Assembly (NCBI GenBank): GCA_034231615.1
Contig: CM067311.1
Location: 9,797,746-9,861,745, forward strand
From: Meghimatium bilineatum
Taxonomy: Eukaryota > Mollusca > Gastropoda > Stylommatophora > Philomycidae
Length of the DNA stretch: 64,000 nt
Direction of reading: 5' to 3'
Part shown: in pieces, positions 31,784 to 44,100 of the stretch
Layout: the number at the start of each line of letters is the position of its first letter
Position numbering within the stretch: the stretch's first letter is position 1
Program-made: the position numbers and the translations under genes
The notes under the pieces: generated by a model
Seen by the model: the letters and a program-made list of their open reading frames with translations, nothing else
Told to the model about the DNA's origin: nothing
Database searches by the model: none

Positions 31784-34700
31784 CTGTAGAATAACATAAA
31801 ACTAGCAATATGCCATCGCTAAATTGATCATGTAAGCTTTCTGTGTTCTTCTTTTCAAGAATGTTAATTCTTTATCTCCGTCAGGGTTTTTCTACTGTGT
31901 CGTATTGTAATGGTTTTTAAAAAAAGGGTTGCACATAGAATCTCTTGAAGCTGAACGATTTGCCCTCGAAAATTAGGAGGGAATTTCCATCTTTGTGTGT
32001 TTGTGGGAAAATGGAGTCGATGACAATTAATAATAATAATAATAATAATTGTAGACTGTGTTGTAAAACCCTCCATTTAACTACAAGCGCCTTGAGTTCT
32101 CACTGTCGGATTGCTAATCCTGTCGCAGTCTCTCGCAATCTAATTGTCGGGAAAACCTCACCTAGCTACGCTGTGATATATGCCAGATGAAGAATCCGAA
32201 ACACCGAACTACACTTCCATTTGTGATAGATGCGAATGCAACCGTCTTGTCGCGCCATTTTACCGGAAGACTTCATGAAGCATTGAAAACTATACAGATG
32301 GTTGAGTTTTTATAAGTATGAAATAAAGACCAGGAGAGCACTTCTCAATCTCAGACGTAAACTGAAAGAAGACTACATTTCTCGAAATTTAAACAATAAT
32401 AATACAGTGCAATCCCTCAATAGCGCATTCCTTCATAACAAATCTTCCTATATAACATTCTTAACATGTTTCAAAATCCAAAATTATATTGATTCTATAT
32501 TGATTGTTTGTACTGTATATAGCCGAGTTTCTGTTTTAAATAATATTTTATTGGTCCGGACCAAGTCGTTATAACGGGATTCCACGGCAGCAGTAGCAGA
32601 ACTAAAAATGAGGATGTTTATCTATCTATGTGTTGTTCGTCCATCACAAGATGATGATGACCATTTGTTACATCCACTTTTGAAAATTCAATTTTAGTTA
32701 TGTCCTTGATTATGAGTTCGTAGATGGCTAATGAGCCCTATTCGAGCTGTAAATTTCCTTGGACAGTTTGGACATGGAATGACGACTGTAGACGGATCTT
32801 GGTCTATCCGTGACTTTCTAGCTGCTCTCCGCTATTGAGCTGCTGCATTTCTTTTCTTTTCACGAGATGATGCGCTCTTTTTTATTTTAGAACGCCATGT
32901 AGATCTATTTTGTGCAAGTTCTTCACATGTATCGTGGTCTATTTCAAAGGCTTTCAGTGAGTTCTTTAACGAGTCCTTGTAACGCTTCCTTTGGCCACCT
33001 TGAGATCGTATACCCTTCTCTAGCTCACCATAGAGAAGTATCTTTGGCAGACGATGGTCTGGCATACGCACCAAATGACCTGCTAAACGAATATATATAT
33101 CTATATTATATCTATCTACGCTGTGGCCTTTGTTTACCTTACGGCATCAGGGGTGGAATTCTCTGGAAATGGTCTTCTTGTGTGCTGTTTTTAATATTTT
33201 TCCTGTGGCTTCTTTGATTTCTATGTGGATATTGATGATAGAGCAAATAAACAGTTCACAATACTATTACACGCCTTTATGGCAACCTGTTCCTGTACTT
33301 TTATTTCATGGTACAAAGAATAGGGTCACTGAATTCTTTCCGGTATGTCGTAGGAATCGATTAATAAAAGTTGTGGGGTAGTTTAAACAAATGTCATCTG
33401 TGGAAAAAAATCATTTTTGTCACATTTTGTCTCGATGTTCTGCTTTTGTCTTCTATCAAATAATCCCCCACAGATGATTAAGAAATGCATTTCTGCGGAC
33501 AATGAACCTTAGTACTTTTATGGCAGACTCCTAAGTGACGGAAAACGCTAGGTGTGCCATAGGTGCAGATGAATCTGACAGAAACATGATGATATAGTTA
33601 GCAAAAACTGTCCCCACAACGTTATCACCGATGTGACTATTTATCACATGCAGCTCAAAAACTAGTTTGTGACTATTTATCACATGTAGCTCAAAAACTA
33701 GTTGTGACTATTTATCACAAGTAGATCTAAAACTAGTTTGTGACTTTTTATCACAAGTAGATCTAAATCTAGTTTAAGATAATACATAGTACTATAATGG
33801 TACTCAGAGAAATGAGTGCTTACAACCACCTCTTCTTGATTAGAAACTGGCCTCACAGCACGTGGGCCCTCTGTTACAGCAGCCATTCGACTCGATGGTG
33901 TTTCGAGTCTAATGCCGCAGAAACAGACGTCGACATCAGGGCACAACTCTGTCCCTTGCGACAGGTTTCTTTGTTGTTCCGCCCACCCACGCCGTGCCCG
34001 TGAGATCTTACAACCACCTCTTATTGTGAGGTAGCGGATCGTGTGTCACATCCTTTTACGTAGAGATTCGAGAACGTGGGTGCATGTAGGGGGAACACAG
34101 ATACGAATATTTAATAAATCATGAATCTGCTAGATTGTTTCATACTTACGCATTTGGCACACGGTCCCCAGAAAAATATCGTCTTTGGTCCTGAAATAAA
34201 AATGTTCACATTTTTCAACGTTAAATTATATGCATCTGTCGCCATCACACAAAATGCACGCACGCACTCACATATACACAATTCTAGCAGTATATAAAAC
34301 ATTTGTGTGTGTATTGCAAACTGTCATTTAACAAAACAAGTAACTGGATGGGCAGTATGGACTTTCTATGGGCAGAAGACTTCATGAGGCATTGAAAACT
34401 ACAGGTCTACAGATGGTTGAGTTTGTTAGGTATGACATGAAGACATGGGGAACAACGGAAAGAAGAATCTTGATTTTCTAGACCAGTGTCTCCCAACTAG
34501 GATCACATATACTTATTCCGTAGGAGATAGATCCCATAAAAACGTCATTTAGTTTTTGGGGATTTTGGAGACCTTTTTCACAAATGTTCATTTATAATCT
34601 CCATGACTTCAGTCTTATTAAAAAACCACAAAAAAAACCAATGTTCCCACTCAAGCACAATCGGAGTCTTTTATATTAGAAAAACATTGTTCCCACTTAA

Positions 34701-36543
34701 TCACAATCGGAATCGTGTTATATTAGAAAAACAGTGTTCCCACTCAAGCACAATTGGAATCGTGTAATATTAGAAAAAACATTGTTCCCACTTAATCACA
34801 ATCGGAATCGTGTTATATTAGAAAAATAATGTATCCATATTTAAATTATTCACCACTGTACTGACGCCACATTTTTTTCTGTGGAGTTTCTTCTGTCATA
34901 GTTAAGAATATGAATTATACAAACAACAGTATTATTTACGAAAACTCCGGGCCAGACTGTCAGACTCGCTGGAAAGGGTACTCAAGTATGTTTCTTTTGT
35001 CACGAAAAACAGTAACAAATACTTCGTGAAAGCTGTAACACTTTCTCCAGTTTGACGTTACATAGAGTTTGCAAAGTGATTTTTTAGGTTTCACTCCATC
35101 TGTAGGTCAACGTTTGTTGATGTTGAAATGTTTTAGATTATTTCATTTTAATGCAGTTTAATCAATTTTAAAAGTTTCTATTTTCTAAATAAGTTTGCCA
35201 TTGATTTCAACAATCTAAGTTAGGACCACATTTCTGATCAAAGTCAATTAATATTAACAGAATTGAACCTCTTGTGATATTGTACATAAAACATAGTAAC
35301 TACTTTATTGGCGCAATTTGACGTATTCGGTGTTCCTTCAACTCTTCCGCCCCTGACACAACAGCACATTTTCAACTAGATACATTGTGCCCTTGGCGTG
35401 GAATGGATACCTATTCCTATGGTCTTTCAAGAGGCATTCAAGACCGTCATTACACTCAACAGAGAGTGCAGGAAACACAGCCACGTAAGCGTGGATGCTG
35501 AGATTAAGACACTAATTTGCGAGAATGCCGATGACACAGATGTTGTGATTTACACGGACAGGTCGGTCATCCGTCACTAGCGAAGCACATGGGCCTTTAC
35601 TGTCAGATCAAAAGGGAGAACGGTATATGAAGCCAGTGGTGCCTTTACCGCAACAACAAGCAGTCTAACAATGGAAGTATTTGCCGTAACACAGGCACTT
35701 TACTGGCTGGAATCGCAAGCATATTCCCATGCATGCATACTAAGTGATTCACTGAATATGATTCAGAAAGTCAAAACAGGTGATGTACGTAGGGAATATG
35801 CGGAGTCATTGGAGAGAGCTAAAACGCAGGCATCTCTACGAAAACGCACGCTTATTTTTGTCCCCGGACATGTGGGCGTGGAGGGAAACGAACGGGCCGA
35901 CAAATTAGCTAGTCTCGCCACCACAACAGACGGTCAGCCTTTGAACCGAGCAGACATACTCACCGCTCTTTGAGAGTCCTATCGATCAGAGGATTTTGCG
36001 ATAAATATGCATGAGTCAATAACAAGAATGTAAGAATTGGGAGTGATGATGGACGTGGCCCGAAGAGAACCCCTAATGTAGTTGATATCGGAGATGTGAC
36101 GTCACGGCAGCCATTACTGTTAACGGCATCCATTAATTTCATTGGTGTTACACGAAAATCCATGACGTGTTTTAGCTAATGTAAACATTGTGTGCTATTT
36201 ATAGCACAGTGAAGAGTTGATCCTTAGTTTTACCGCCTTTTCAATTAATATACCTTAGTTTTAAATACAAATTATACTAATCACGCTGCAAAGGTTAGGT
36301 AATACCTCGAAACTAGAACAAAGGTCAGTGAAGACTTAAACAGTAATTGCGCCCACATATTTATACGTGACCTATGTCCAGCAACACATTTAAAAATCTC
36401 AAATCTTCTCCGCTATCAAGAAATACAACCTTACCAGCTGGATCTTCCCATAGTGGTCTCAGTTTACCTGGTACATGAGGATCTACAGTACGGATGATAA
36501 ACTCATAAAACTTTGTAGCAAACCTTGGCATAAGTTTTACCAT
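31699..36543 (-). CDS. MPC2-like mitochondrial pyruvate carrier, copy B (partial)
   Basis: Three exons of an MPC2-type gene (36435-36543, 34150-34190, 31699-31783) join in phase to 78 residues. The product would be an inner mitochondrial membrane subunit that forms the pyruvate carrier with an MPC1 partner. The sequence shows an amphipathic N-terminus, KLRPLWEDPAG, PKTIFFWGPCAKC, then AGFGDMTRPAKKLS, aligning with the vertebrate protein without gaps and with matching exon junctions. The usual Trp at the end of exon 2 is Cys, but the preceding Lys is kept. The last exon, which should carry the WSRYS-type helix and the C-terminus, was not found between 31.7 and 13.4 kb. It may be diverged, hidden among transposons, or lost. 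The gene is divergent from the kinesin gene. Introns hold LINE and SINE remnants. Confidence 0.85.
32080..32218 (+). repeat. Interspersed repeat family C, copy 2
   Basis: Same order of blocks as 18695-18850 (TTGCTAATCCTGTCGCAGTC, CGGGAAAACCTCACC, ACACCGAACTACACTTCCAT). Confidence 0.7.
32640..33110 (-). mobile_element. LINE 3' coding end with C2H2 zinc finger
   Basis: The minus strand encodes HLVRMPDHRLPKILLYGEL-like sequence, GGQRKRYKDSLKNSLKAF, a region WRSKIKK and then a C2H2 finger, CPNCPRKFTARIGLISHLRT followed by His. A stop separates the last two parts. This combination is typical of one animal LINE lineage whose ORF ends in a zinc finger. It lies in intron 2 of MPC2-like copy B. Confidence 0.8.
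33625..33770 (+). repeat. 34-bp tandem repeat, 4 copies
   Basis: TGTGACTATTTATCACATGT and AGCTCAAAAACTAGTT are repeated four times with base changes. Confidence 0.88.
33825..34010 (-). repeat. Interspersed repeat family B, copy 3
   Basis: Reverse complement of family B (GTCGACATCAGGGCACAAC, CTTTGTTGTTCCGCCCACCC). Confidence 0.75.
34150..34190 (-). CDS. MPC2-like copy B, exon 2
   Basis: A 41-nt exon between a TTTCAG acceptor and a GTAAGT donor. It encodes PKTIFFWGPCAKC after completing a Gly codon. Cys replaces the family Trp at the last position. Confidence 0.88.
34640..34830 (+). repeat. Tandem repeat of about 48-60 bp, 4 copies
   Basis: GTTCCCACTTAATCACAATC, GGAATCGTGTTATATTAGAA and an A run recur four times with small length differences. 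Confidence 0.85.
35395..36100 (+). mobile_element. LINE fragment with RNase H domain
   Basis: A plus-strand RNase H domain: VVIYTDRSVIRH (the YTDGS active-site motif with Gly changed to Arg), a stop just after it, EASGAFTATTSSLTMEVFAV (catalytic Glu), ACILSDSLNMIQ (catalytic Asp) and VPGHVGVEGNERADKLA. The stop at 35578 and a second near 35971 show that it is dead. It is in intron 1 of MPC2-like copy B, on the opposite strand. Confidence 0.88.
36435..36543 (-). CDS. MPC2-like copy B, exon 1
   Basis: A 109-nt coding exon: MVKLMPRFATKFYEFI, then PHVPGKLRPLWEDPA, ending with one base of a Gly codon before a GTAAGG donor. The start is the first Met of the frame and is shared with copy A. Confidence 0.87.
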
Positions 36544-36723
36544 TATTTCTTGAATTTGGGGTGTCTTATGAATGAAAATATTTGACCAGGAGGAAGAAAA
36601 ATTACATTTCTTGAATTCTCAGACATTACATGTTTGACAACGGATGTTTGACCTCGTAGCTGACGTAATGTATATAGATACCATGGCAACATCTAAAAAA
36701 TATGGAAGCGGAAATATTTTAAA

Positions 36724-37730
<1,007 letters not shown>

Positions 37731-37849
37731 TCATCATACGTTTAGGTGCTTTCATGTCTGGTGAAAACTCAGATTCTCAAAATACATTATAATAACTAAA
37801 ATTAATTTAACAATAACATACACATTTGTCAATGTGCAAGGAATTAATG

Positions 37850-38040
37850 TTGATAATTGGAGAACGAAACAAGTTTAGGAGTCTATACAAAATTTTGAAA
37901 TTTAGTAATTTTTGGCAATATATACCCAACAATTTGTCGAAAATAGTTCCACTCATGTGGCAACACTGTCGCGGATAACGATTGGACGAAGACTGCACGA
38001 AATTCAAAAACCGGATGTTTGATTGTCTATTATTTTACCG
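37850..38040 (+). promoter_or_regulatory. Possible kinesin promoter with CCAAT and CHR-like sites
   Basis: Upstream of the kinesin start there are inverted CCAAT boxes (ATTGG at 37856 and 37981) and a TTCAAA at 38003-38008, which is TTTGAA (the CHR consensus of mitotic genes) on the other strand. In vertebrates kinesin-6 genes are late cell-cycle genes controlled through CCAAT and CHR sites. These motifs are short, so the assignment is an inference. Confidence 0.3.
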
Positions 38041-38090
38041 TCAAGAAAGAAGTGGATTATAAGTTGTGGTCTTGTGTGATAAGGATTTAG

Positions 38091-38120
38091 ATGAAGGATA
38101 ATACTTTTCTTATAATTTAG
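38091..38120 (+). other. Possible upstream ORF (9 codons)
   Basis: ATG at 38091 opens a nine-codon frame that ends with TAG at 38118-38120, 14 nt before the proposed kinesin start and out of frame with it. It matters only if transcription begins upstream, which the sequence does not show. Confidence 0.35.
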
Positions 38121-38134
38121 TCAGGCTAATCCAA

Positions 38135-38145
38135 ATGAAGTCTCA
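38135..38145 (+). CDS. KIF23: KIF23 exon 1 (coding part)
   Basis: ATGAAGTCTCA followed by the donor GTAAGT. It encodes Met-Lys-Ser and two bases of a Gln codon, which is the right phase for exon 2. The vertebrate protein also begins Met-Lys-Ser. The exon is only 11 coding nt and the match is short, so a different start remains possible. The base at -3 is C, a weak initiation context. Confidence 0.6.
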
Positions 38146-41100
38146 GTAAGTAGATATATAAAGTACTGAAATCAAATATGTGGATTGTGTAATATCACAT
38201 GCATCATTTATAAATTAGGTTGGCAATTTCATCATTTAGGACTAGGGAGTACTCAAGTACTAACCTAAATGAATTTGCCTAGAAAATGAAATTGCGGCAC
38301 TTTACTACTGTTCTGTGGTCGTGATAGTTCCAATCCTTCCTCACAGAACTGAGATTGTAGACTGTCACTAGTGTCCAACGGAGCAACCCCAGGAGGCAAT
38401 AGGCCTAAAAATAATTATATAAAGTTAAACTAGGCGTACGTAGGCTACATCATACTTCAATTCATTATTCATTCCATATGTTGAAATAGGCCCACATAAA
38501 AACAAAACAGTTCAGTGGCATTCTCCAAATAATATTGAAATATATTTAATTAAAAAAAAATTATGACGCGTTTGTAATTGAATTAATTGATTATCATCAC
38601 CATTGCATACTAGGGCTTATTAATTTGAGTTAGATTGTTTTTTTTCTACATTCATTTTTTAGGGCTTACATTACTTACAACAATTCAATTTCAATGAAGA
38701 ATGAATTTAAATGTAAGCCCAATGAATCATTGATTAAATATTATTTATATTCTAATAAAATTCATTTGATTATTAGTAAATATTAGGCCTATTTATTATT
38801 TTAATTGAATTCAGAATTGGGCCAGAATGAAAATTCAAAATCGAAAACACTAAAGTTGTAAACATTCACGTGACTTTGATTCGATGAACTATGATGACTA
38901 TAATAATAATCTTATAGTCCCCATACATTATGTGAACAATTAGAAGCAGGTCTGAACACTTCTGAACAGTAACACATGACTATGATGACTCAGTCATTTA
39001 CTGTTGTGTTCGAAAAAACACCCCCACATTTTTTAAATGTATATATTAGGCCTAGGTCTGTTGAAACTTATTATGTCATAATAACATGATGTTATATTCT
39101 GTTATAAGGTGTAGTGCTAGTGTTTTATCTTTATCCTGCTCATAATTCAAAACAATTTAAACGTAAACAGTGTTTCACTTTCAACATTTCTTCAGGCATA
39201 TAATTGCATGTTCCTTGATTTGTCCCAGTTGAGTAGTCTATCTGAATATGCACCTTTGGTGGCTGACACAGTCTAAGGTTTTGGGTATGCTGGGTTGTGT
39301 TTTTCTATGTGAGATGTCTTCTTTCTTCTTCATCGTTCTTCAGTCAGATATCAGGTTACAGCACCAATAGCTTCAATGAATTGTGTGATTTGCTTCAGGT
39401 CATCCATGGAACCCCTCAAGTCTGGAAGCAGTGCTGTCTCAGTAGGCCATATTTTCTCCCTGTCTTCTTGGTAGAGTTGACAGGCATGAAGAATGTGTTC
39501 TGCAGTCTCTGGGCTCAGTCCACAGTTGCACAGGTCTGTCTCACCAATCTTCAGCTTTCGGAACATGTGACTTCTCAGTCTGTTGTGACCAGTTCGTAGT
39601 CTGAAGATGATGGTTTGTTCCTTGCGTGACATTTGGTGGTAGGGGTCATTTTGGTTCTGCAGTTGGGTGCATTTGCTTCCACTAAATGTCTCCGTTAATC
39701 TTCCTATCTCCTGATGGCATCTGCAAGACATCAATTTGTGTTCAGAGTGTTCTCTCTTCTTAGGAAGACTGTCTTTCTCACCTTCTGGATTAACTAGCCT
39801 ATGCTGTCTGGGTTTATATGAAGTTACTATCATCTCTTAGGATGCTAAGACTTTCATGCTCCAACTAGGCTAGGATTTTGTACAGGTTAACTGATCTTTC
39901 TATTTTTTTTCTGGGAAGGTTCTCAAGTACTCGTAGTAGTCATGATTTGGGGTATATCCACATGCAAATGGGTCTAATATGTCTCCAATGTAATTGGGAG
40001 ATGTAAACCACTTGGGATTACGAAAGCACTGGGTTGAGAAAACTTGGTCTAGAAAGTACACACAAGCCATTACAATTTTCTCATTTGCAAACATTTCACT
40101 GCTACATACCACTCTCAAAGTAGCTGCTCCAGAGTATGAAAGAAAACTGTATAAATAAACACAAACACCCTCCCCATTGCATGGGAAAAGGGTAGAACAA
40201 ATGTGTGGAATGCACATTGTTTATACCTGCAGACCAAATCCATTTTTTGTGACTTGGAACTCTAGTGGGTTGGCAATGCTGTCATGCCTCTTCTAGGAGG
40301 GTGAATCAGCTCAAGTTCAATTTAGAACTACAGACTTCTTGGTGATGGATTGGAAGGCCATCACATGCAGGTGAGGTGAGTGCATGAAAAATATACAGAT
40401 TGAGACCCAGGCTCTGGGCGTTGTGATAGTGTTGCCGGAGAGAAGGACCTAGTATAGTATGTGAGGGCGAAGCAATCCAAGTCCAATTTTACTGATAACT
40501 GCAATCCAACACGGCCATACAATAAAATTGAAAAAATGATCCAAATGCACATTTGCTGTATTACTACATCTTACATCATTGGGCTGATAGTGACTTAAGC
40601 AAATTACGTAGCTCGTCTCATGACATAGACCTCATTTGATTATGGAGTTCCTTCTTAAGCTATTGTACATTACAGAGAGTTGAGGGATGAAGTAAACTAT
40701 AGAGAAATCCCATTGTAAATAAGAAGCAAAAGAAAGCTGTTCATAATTAGAAATAAATAAACCTTGATAATAAACACCATCTATAATAATATAATGATGA
40801 TGAAATAATCCCTTTAGATGTAAGCAGGTAGTTCTTGTCATTCCATGGTCTTTCTGATAAAAGCACAGATTCTTCTTAGTTGTGTAACTTACGGCGACAC
40901 TCAGACTCAAAGGCGTGGATGTATAAATGGTGTAGGGAGTTCATGGATGCATTTATAGTCCCAGAAAGGAGATATTACAGTGCGTCCGTATCCGGGATTG
41001 TGATATCGTGCCAGAGGCATAGCACAAACATCTGTACAAAACTATCTCATCATTCTTCCGTTGGATATATTGACCAATATGAAGTGATGGCATAGGTAGC

Positions 41101-44100
41101 ATTCTCCGTCACCTAGGAATCCCACAAATGGACAAAGGTACAATATCCACTGGCCTGCATCTGTCATCCATGGGGATTATTTGATAAAGACAGAAGTAAG
41201 AAATTGAGACATGATATGATGATGATTTTTCTCACAGGTGACAGATTGTCAGTGTATCCCCCCAACTTTCATTAGACTTCTCCTACTACATACTTGGAAA
41301 AAGAACAGTGGTCCTATTCTTTGCACCCTGAACTAGAAGCCCATGCCCCGGTTGCCACACTGACGAAATGTAGTATAATAAAAGTAATTGTAGCATACTC
41401 TTTGTTTTGTACATTACTTTTCAGTTATTGTTGAATTTTGAAATACTACTTATACATGTTAGTGATGTTGCCAGAATGAATGAAACTGCTTAACTTGAGC
41501 TGCACTCGAACCGTGACCAAGTTGTGACTTTTTTTTTATTGTTCTCATATTAAGATTCTATCAGAGAATCCATCACTCTTTGTAATAGTTTTATTTCAAA
41601 TAAGTTAACCCCCGTGGTTGTTTAATATATTGACCGTAAAGTATTGTCTTTGAATGGAATTTCCGTTAAAGGCGGATGTGTCAGGTCATTGACACAAATA
41701 AAACGGAGACACAGCAATTCTCCATTCTCTGGACTACATCATCATCAAGTGCTGTGCCGAATGGTGTTAGCGATAATATTTCTCCATGTACATCAATCTC
41801 TCATCTCTGTTGGTGTTGTCAATGGAAGCCATTTAGTCAAACTATCCAATATCTTTTCTCTTGGTCTTCCCCTTGATCTTTTTCCTTCTATCTTTCCTGT
41901 TGTCACTATATTCTCATTGTCCTCTTCTCATCATGTGCCCAATAAATGTTGACTGTCTTTTTCTTATATTATCAATAATGCATCTTTTCACATCCATCCT
42001 TCTAAGACATTCGTCATTAGTAATCTTTGCTGTCCAAGGAATGTGTAACATTCTTCGAATAAACAACCTTTCTGCTGCCTCCAATGATTTTTGTGATCTC
42101 TTATTTATTGTCCATGCTTCACTTCTATAGATTAGCACTGGTTCAATGTTTCATTTGAGGATACGTTTTGGACTACATTCTACTGGAAATCTAATAGGAC
42201 TGTTGTCCTGCCATAAGAGATATCCAGCAGGAGTTTAAGATTTAATGCTGAAGATGAAGAATATAATTTATTTACCGCTAAAAGAAGGATGTGTCGTCGG
42301 GACATCTGCACAAATAAAATGGCCACACAGCTCATTTCCTGTCTCTGGACTACATTCTGCTGGAAATCTAGCAGGATCTTTGTCCTGCTACAAGAGAGTT
42401 TGAGAATGAACGATGAAGAAGAATATAATTTATTTGACAAACTACTGGTACTATTTTATTTCAGAAAAGGAAAGACTCCACGGAAACGAAATGCATCTCC
42501 ACACCAGTCTGAGCCAGTGGAGGTAAGTGTAGTATTTCTATGATATGAGTATAGTGACGTATAGAAATTGAAAGATACAATTTATAAAATAAAATACTAC
42601 ATGCTGAAATCGAATGTGTTCTGCCAAAAGAGTGAAGATGTAATAGACAAGCTGTAAACCATGGCACAGCATATTTTTTTCACTTGGAGTACATCCTGCT
42701 AATCTCCAGGAGTTTGAGAATGAACACAGCAGAAGAAAAAAGACTAAAACCATAACTCACATGGTCCAAATGTTTGATTGAGGTGAGTGAATAACAACCT
42801 CAAGCTTCCAGGATGTTATGTGAATTTATTGTTCTGGGCATACATGGGGTTTGCAGTAATGAAGGAATTGAGTGTTGGCTTAGAATATGCTTATAGTAGG
42901 GACAATTTAAAATGAATATTAATTACATTTTTTTTTTCAGTGTAGCCAGTGATATAAAGTTATGGTTAAGGTGTGGTTATGGTTATGATGCATGAAGTAT
43001 GGTTATGATGCATGTGTGGTTATGAATCATAAGAAAATGAATTTTAGCATTAAATATGTCATATGAGGAGCACGGTAGCCTAGTGGATAGTGAGCTTGCT
43101 TGCTATCATCTGGTTACAGTGTGCCAGGTTCGAAACCACGTCCGGACATTTAAAAAAATCAATCTGGGTTGTGATTTCTCACTTGACATGACCACTCCTC
43201 CAGTCGACTTAGCTGTAAATGAGTACCTGATGCATGAGTTAGGGAAGGTAAAAAACAGCAAGGAAGGGAACTGGCCACCCCACCTAATAGTTGCTGCGGC
43301 TTAGTACATGAAGAGTTATCTTCGTCCCTGATGGCAGATGCCATGAGACCTACCGTTACCGTTATGTCATAAGCTGGCTTGAATTGCTAAGAATGAGATA
43401 TACAAGGTATTCTAGATTGTACTGGAGTATGAGAAACATCAAATTTGTATCACCTTGATGAGGATTCTCCTCATGGTAGAGGATGGGGCATGCACCAGTA
43501 GATAAAACTTAACTCTGTGGTCAGATCTCATCAGCATACCAGCAAGTGTGGACCTCAAGAAAATCTGTTTGTAAACTGCTCTAACAGCCACAAGCTTGAT
43601 AGCATCAATCAATCAATAAACCCGTAACCCTTCAGGGTCGTAGGGGAACCACATTGGATGCCTCAGCACACAGAGTCCTCCAGCGAGTTTTATCCTCAGC
43701 GATGCGGATGAGTGTGTAAATATCTTGCCCTGTCCATGCCTTTATTTTCCCTCCTCGGCTTCTTCCGCCCTCAACAGTTCCCTGCAGTATTGTTTTTGAC
43801 AAGGAATTGTGCCTGCATATATGTCAGAACCATGCTAGTTTTCCACACTCTAATAACACTTTGATAGCAAATTTGATTGCTATCACATGGTTACAGCATG
43901 CCAGGTCTCGAAAAAAGGAATTCCAGATTGTGATTTCTCGCTTGACACGACCACTCCTCCAGTCAACTAAGCTGTAAATGAGTACCTGACGTGTGAGTTA
44001 GGGGAGGTAATGATAGCAAGTAAGGGACTTGGTCATCCCACCTAATAGTTGCCACAGCTTAGTACATAAAAGTTATCGCCATTCCTGACCAAATGTTGCT

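Noticed and set aside
41676-42543. Several 60-90-codon frames ahead of KIF23 exon 2
   Set aside because: They are translations of SINE copies. The same shadow peptide recurs at every copy in the window.
43056-43304. 82-codon protein-coding frame
   Set aside because: It lies entirely inside a tRNA-derived SINE with a perfect B box.
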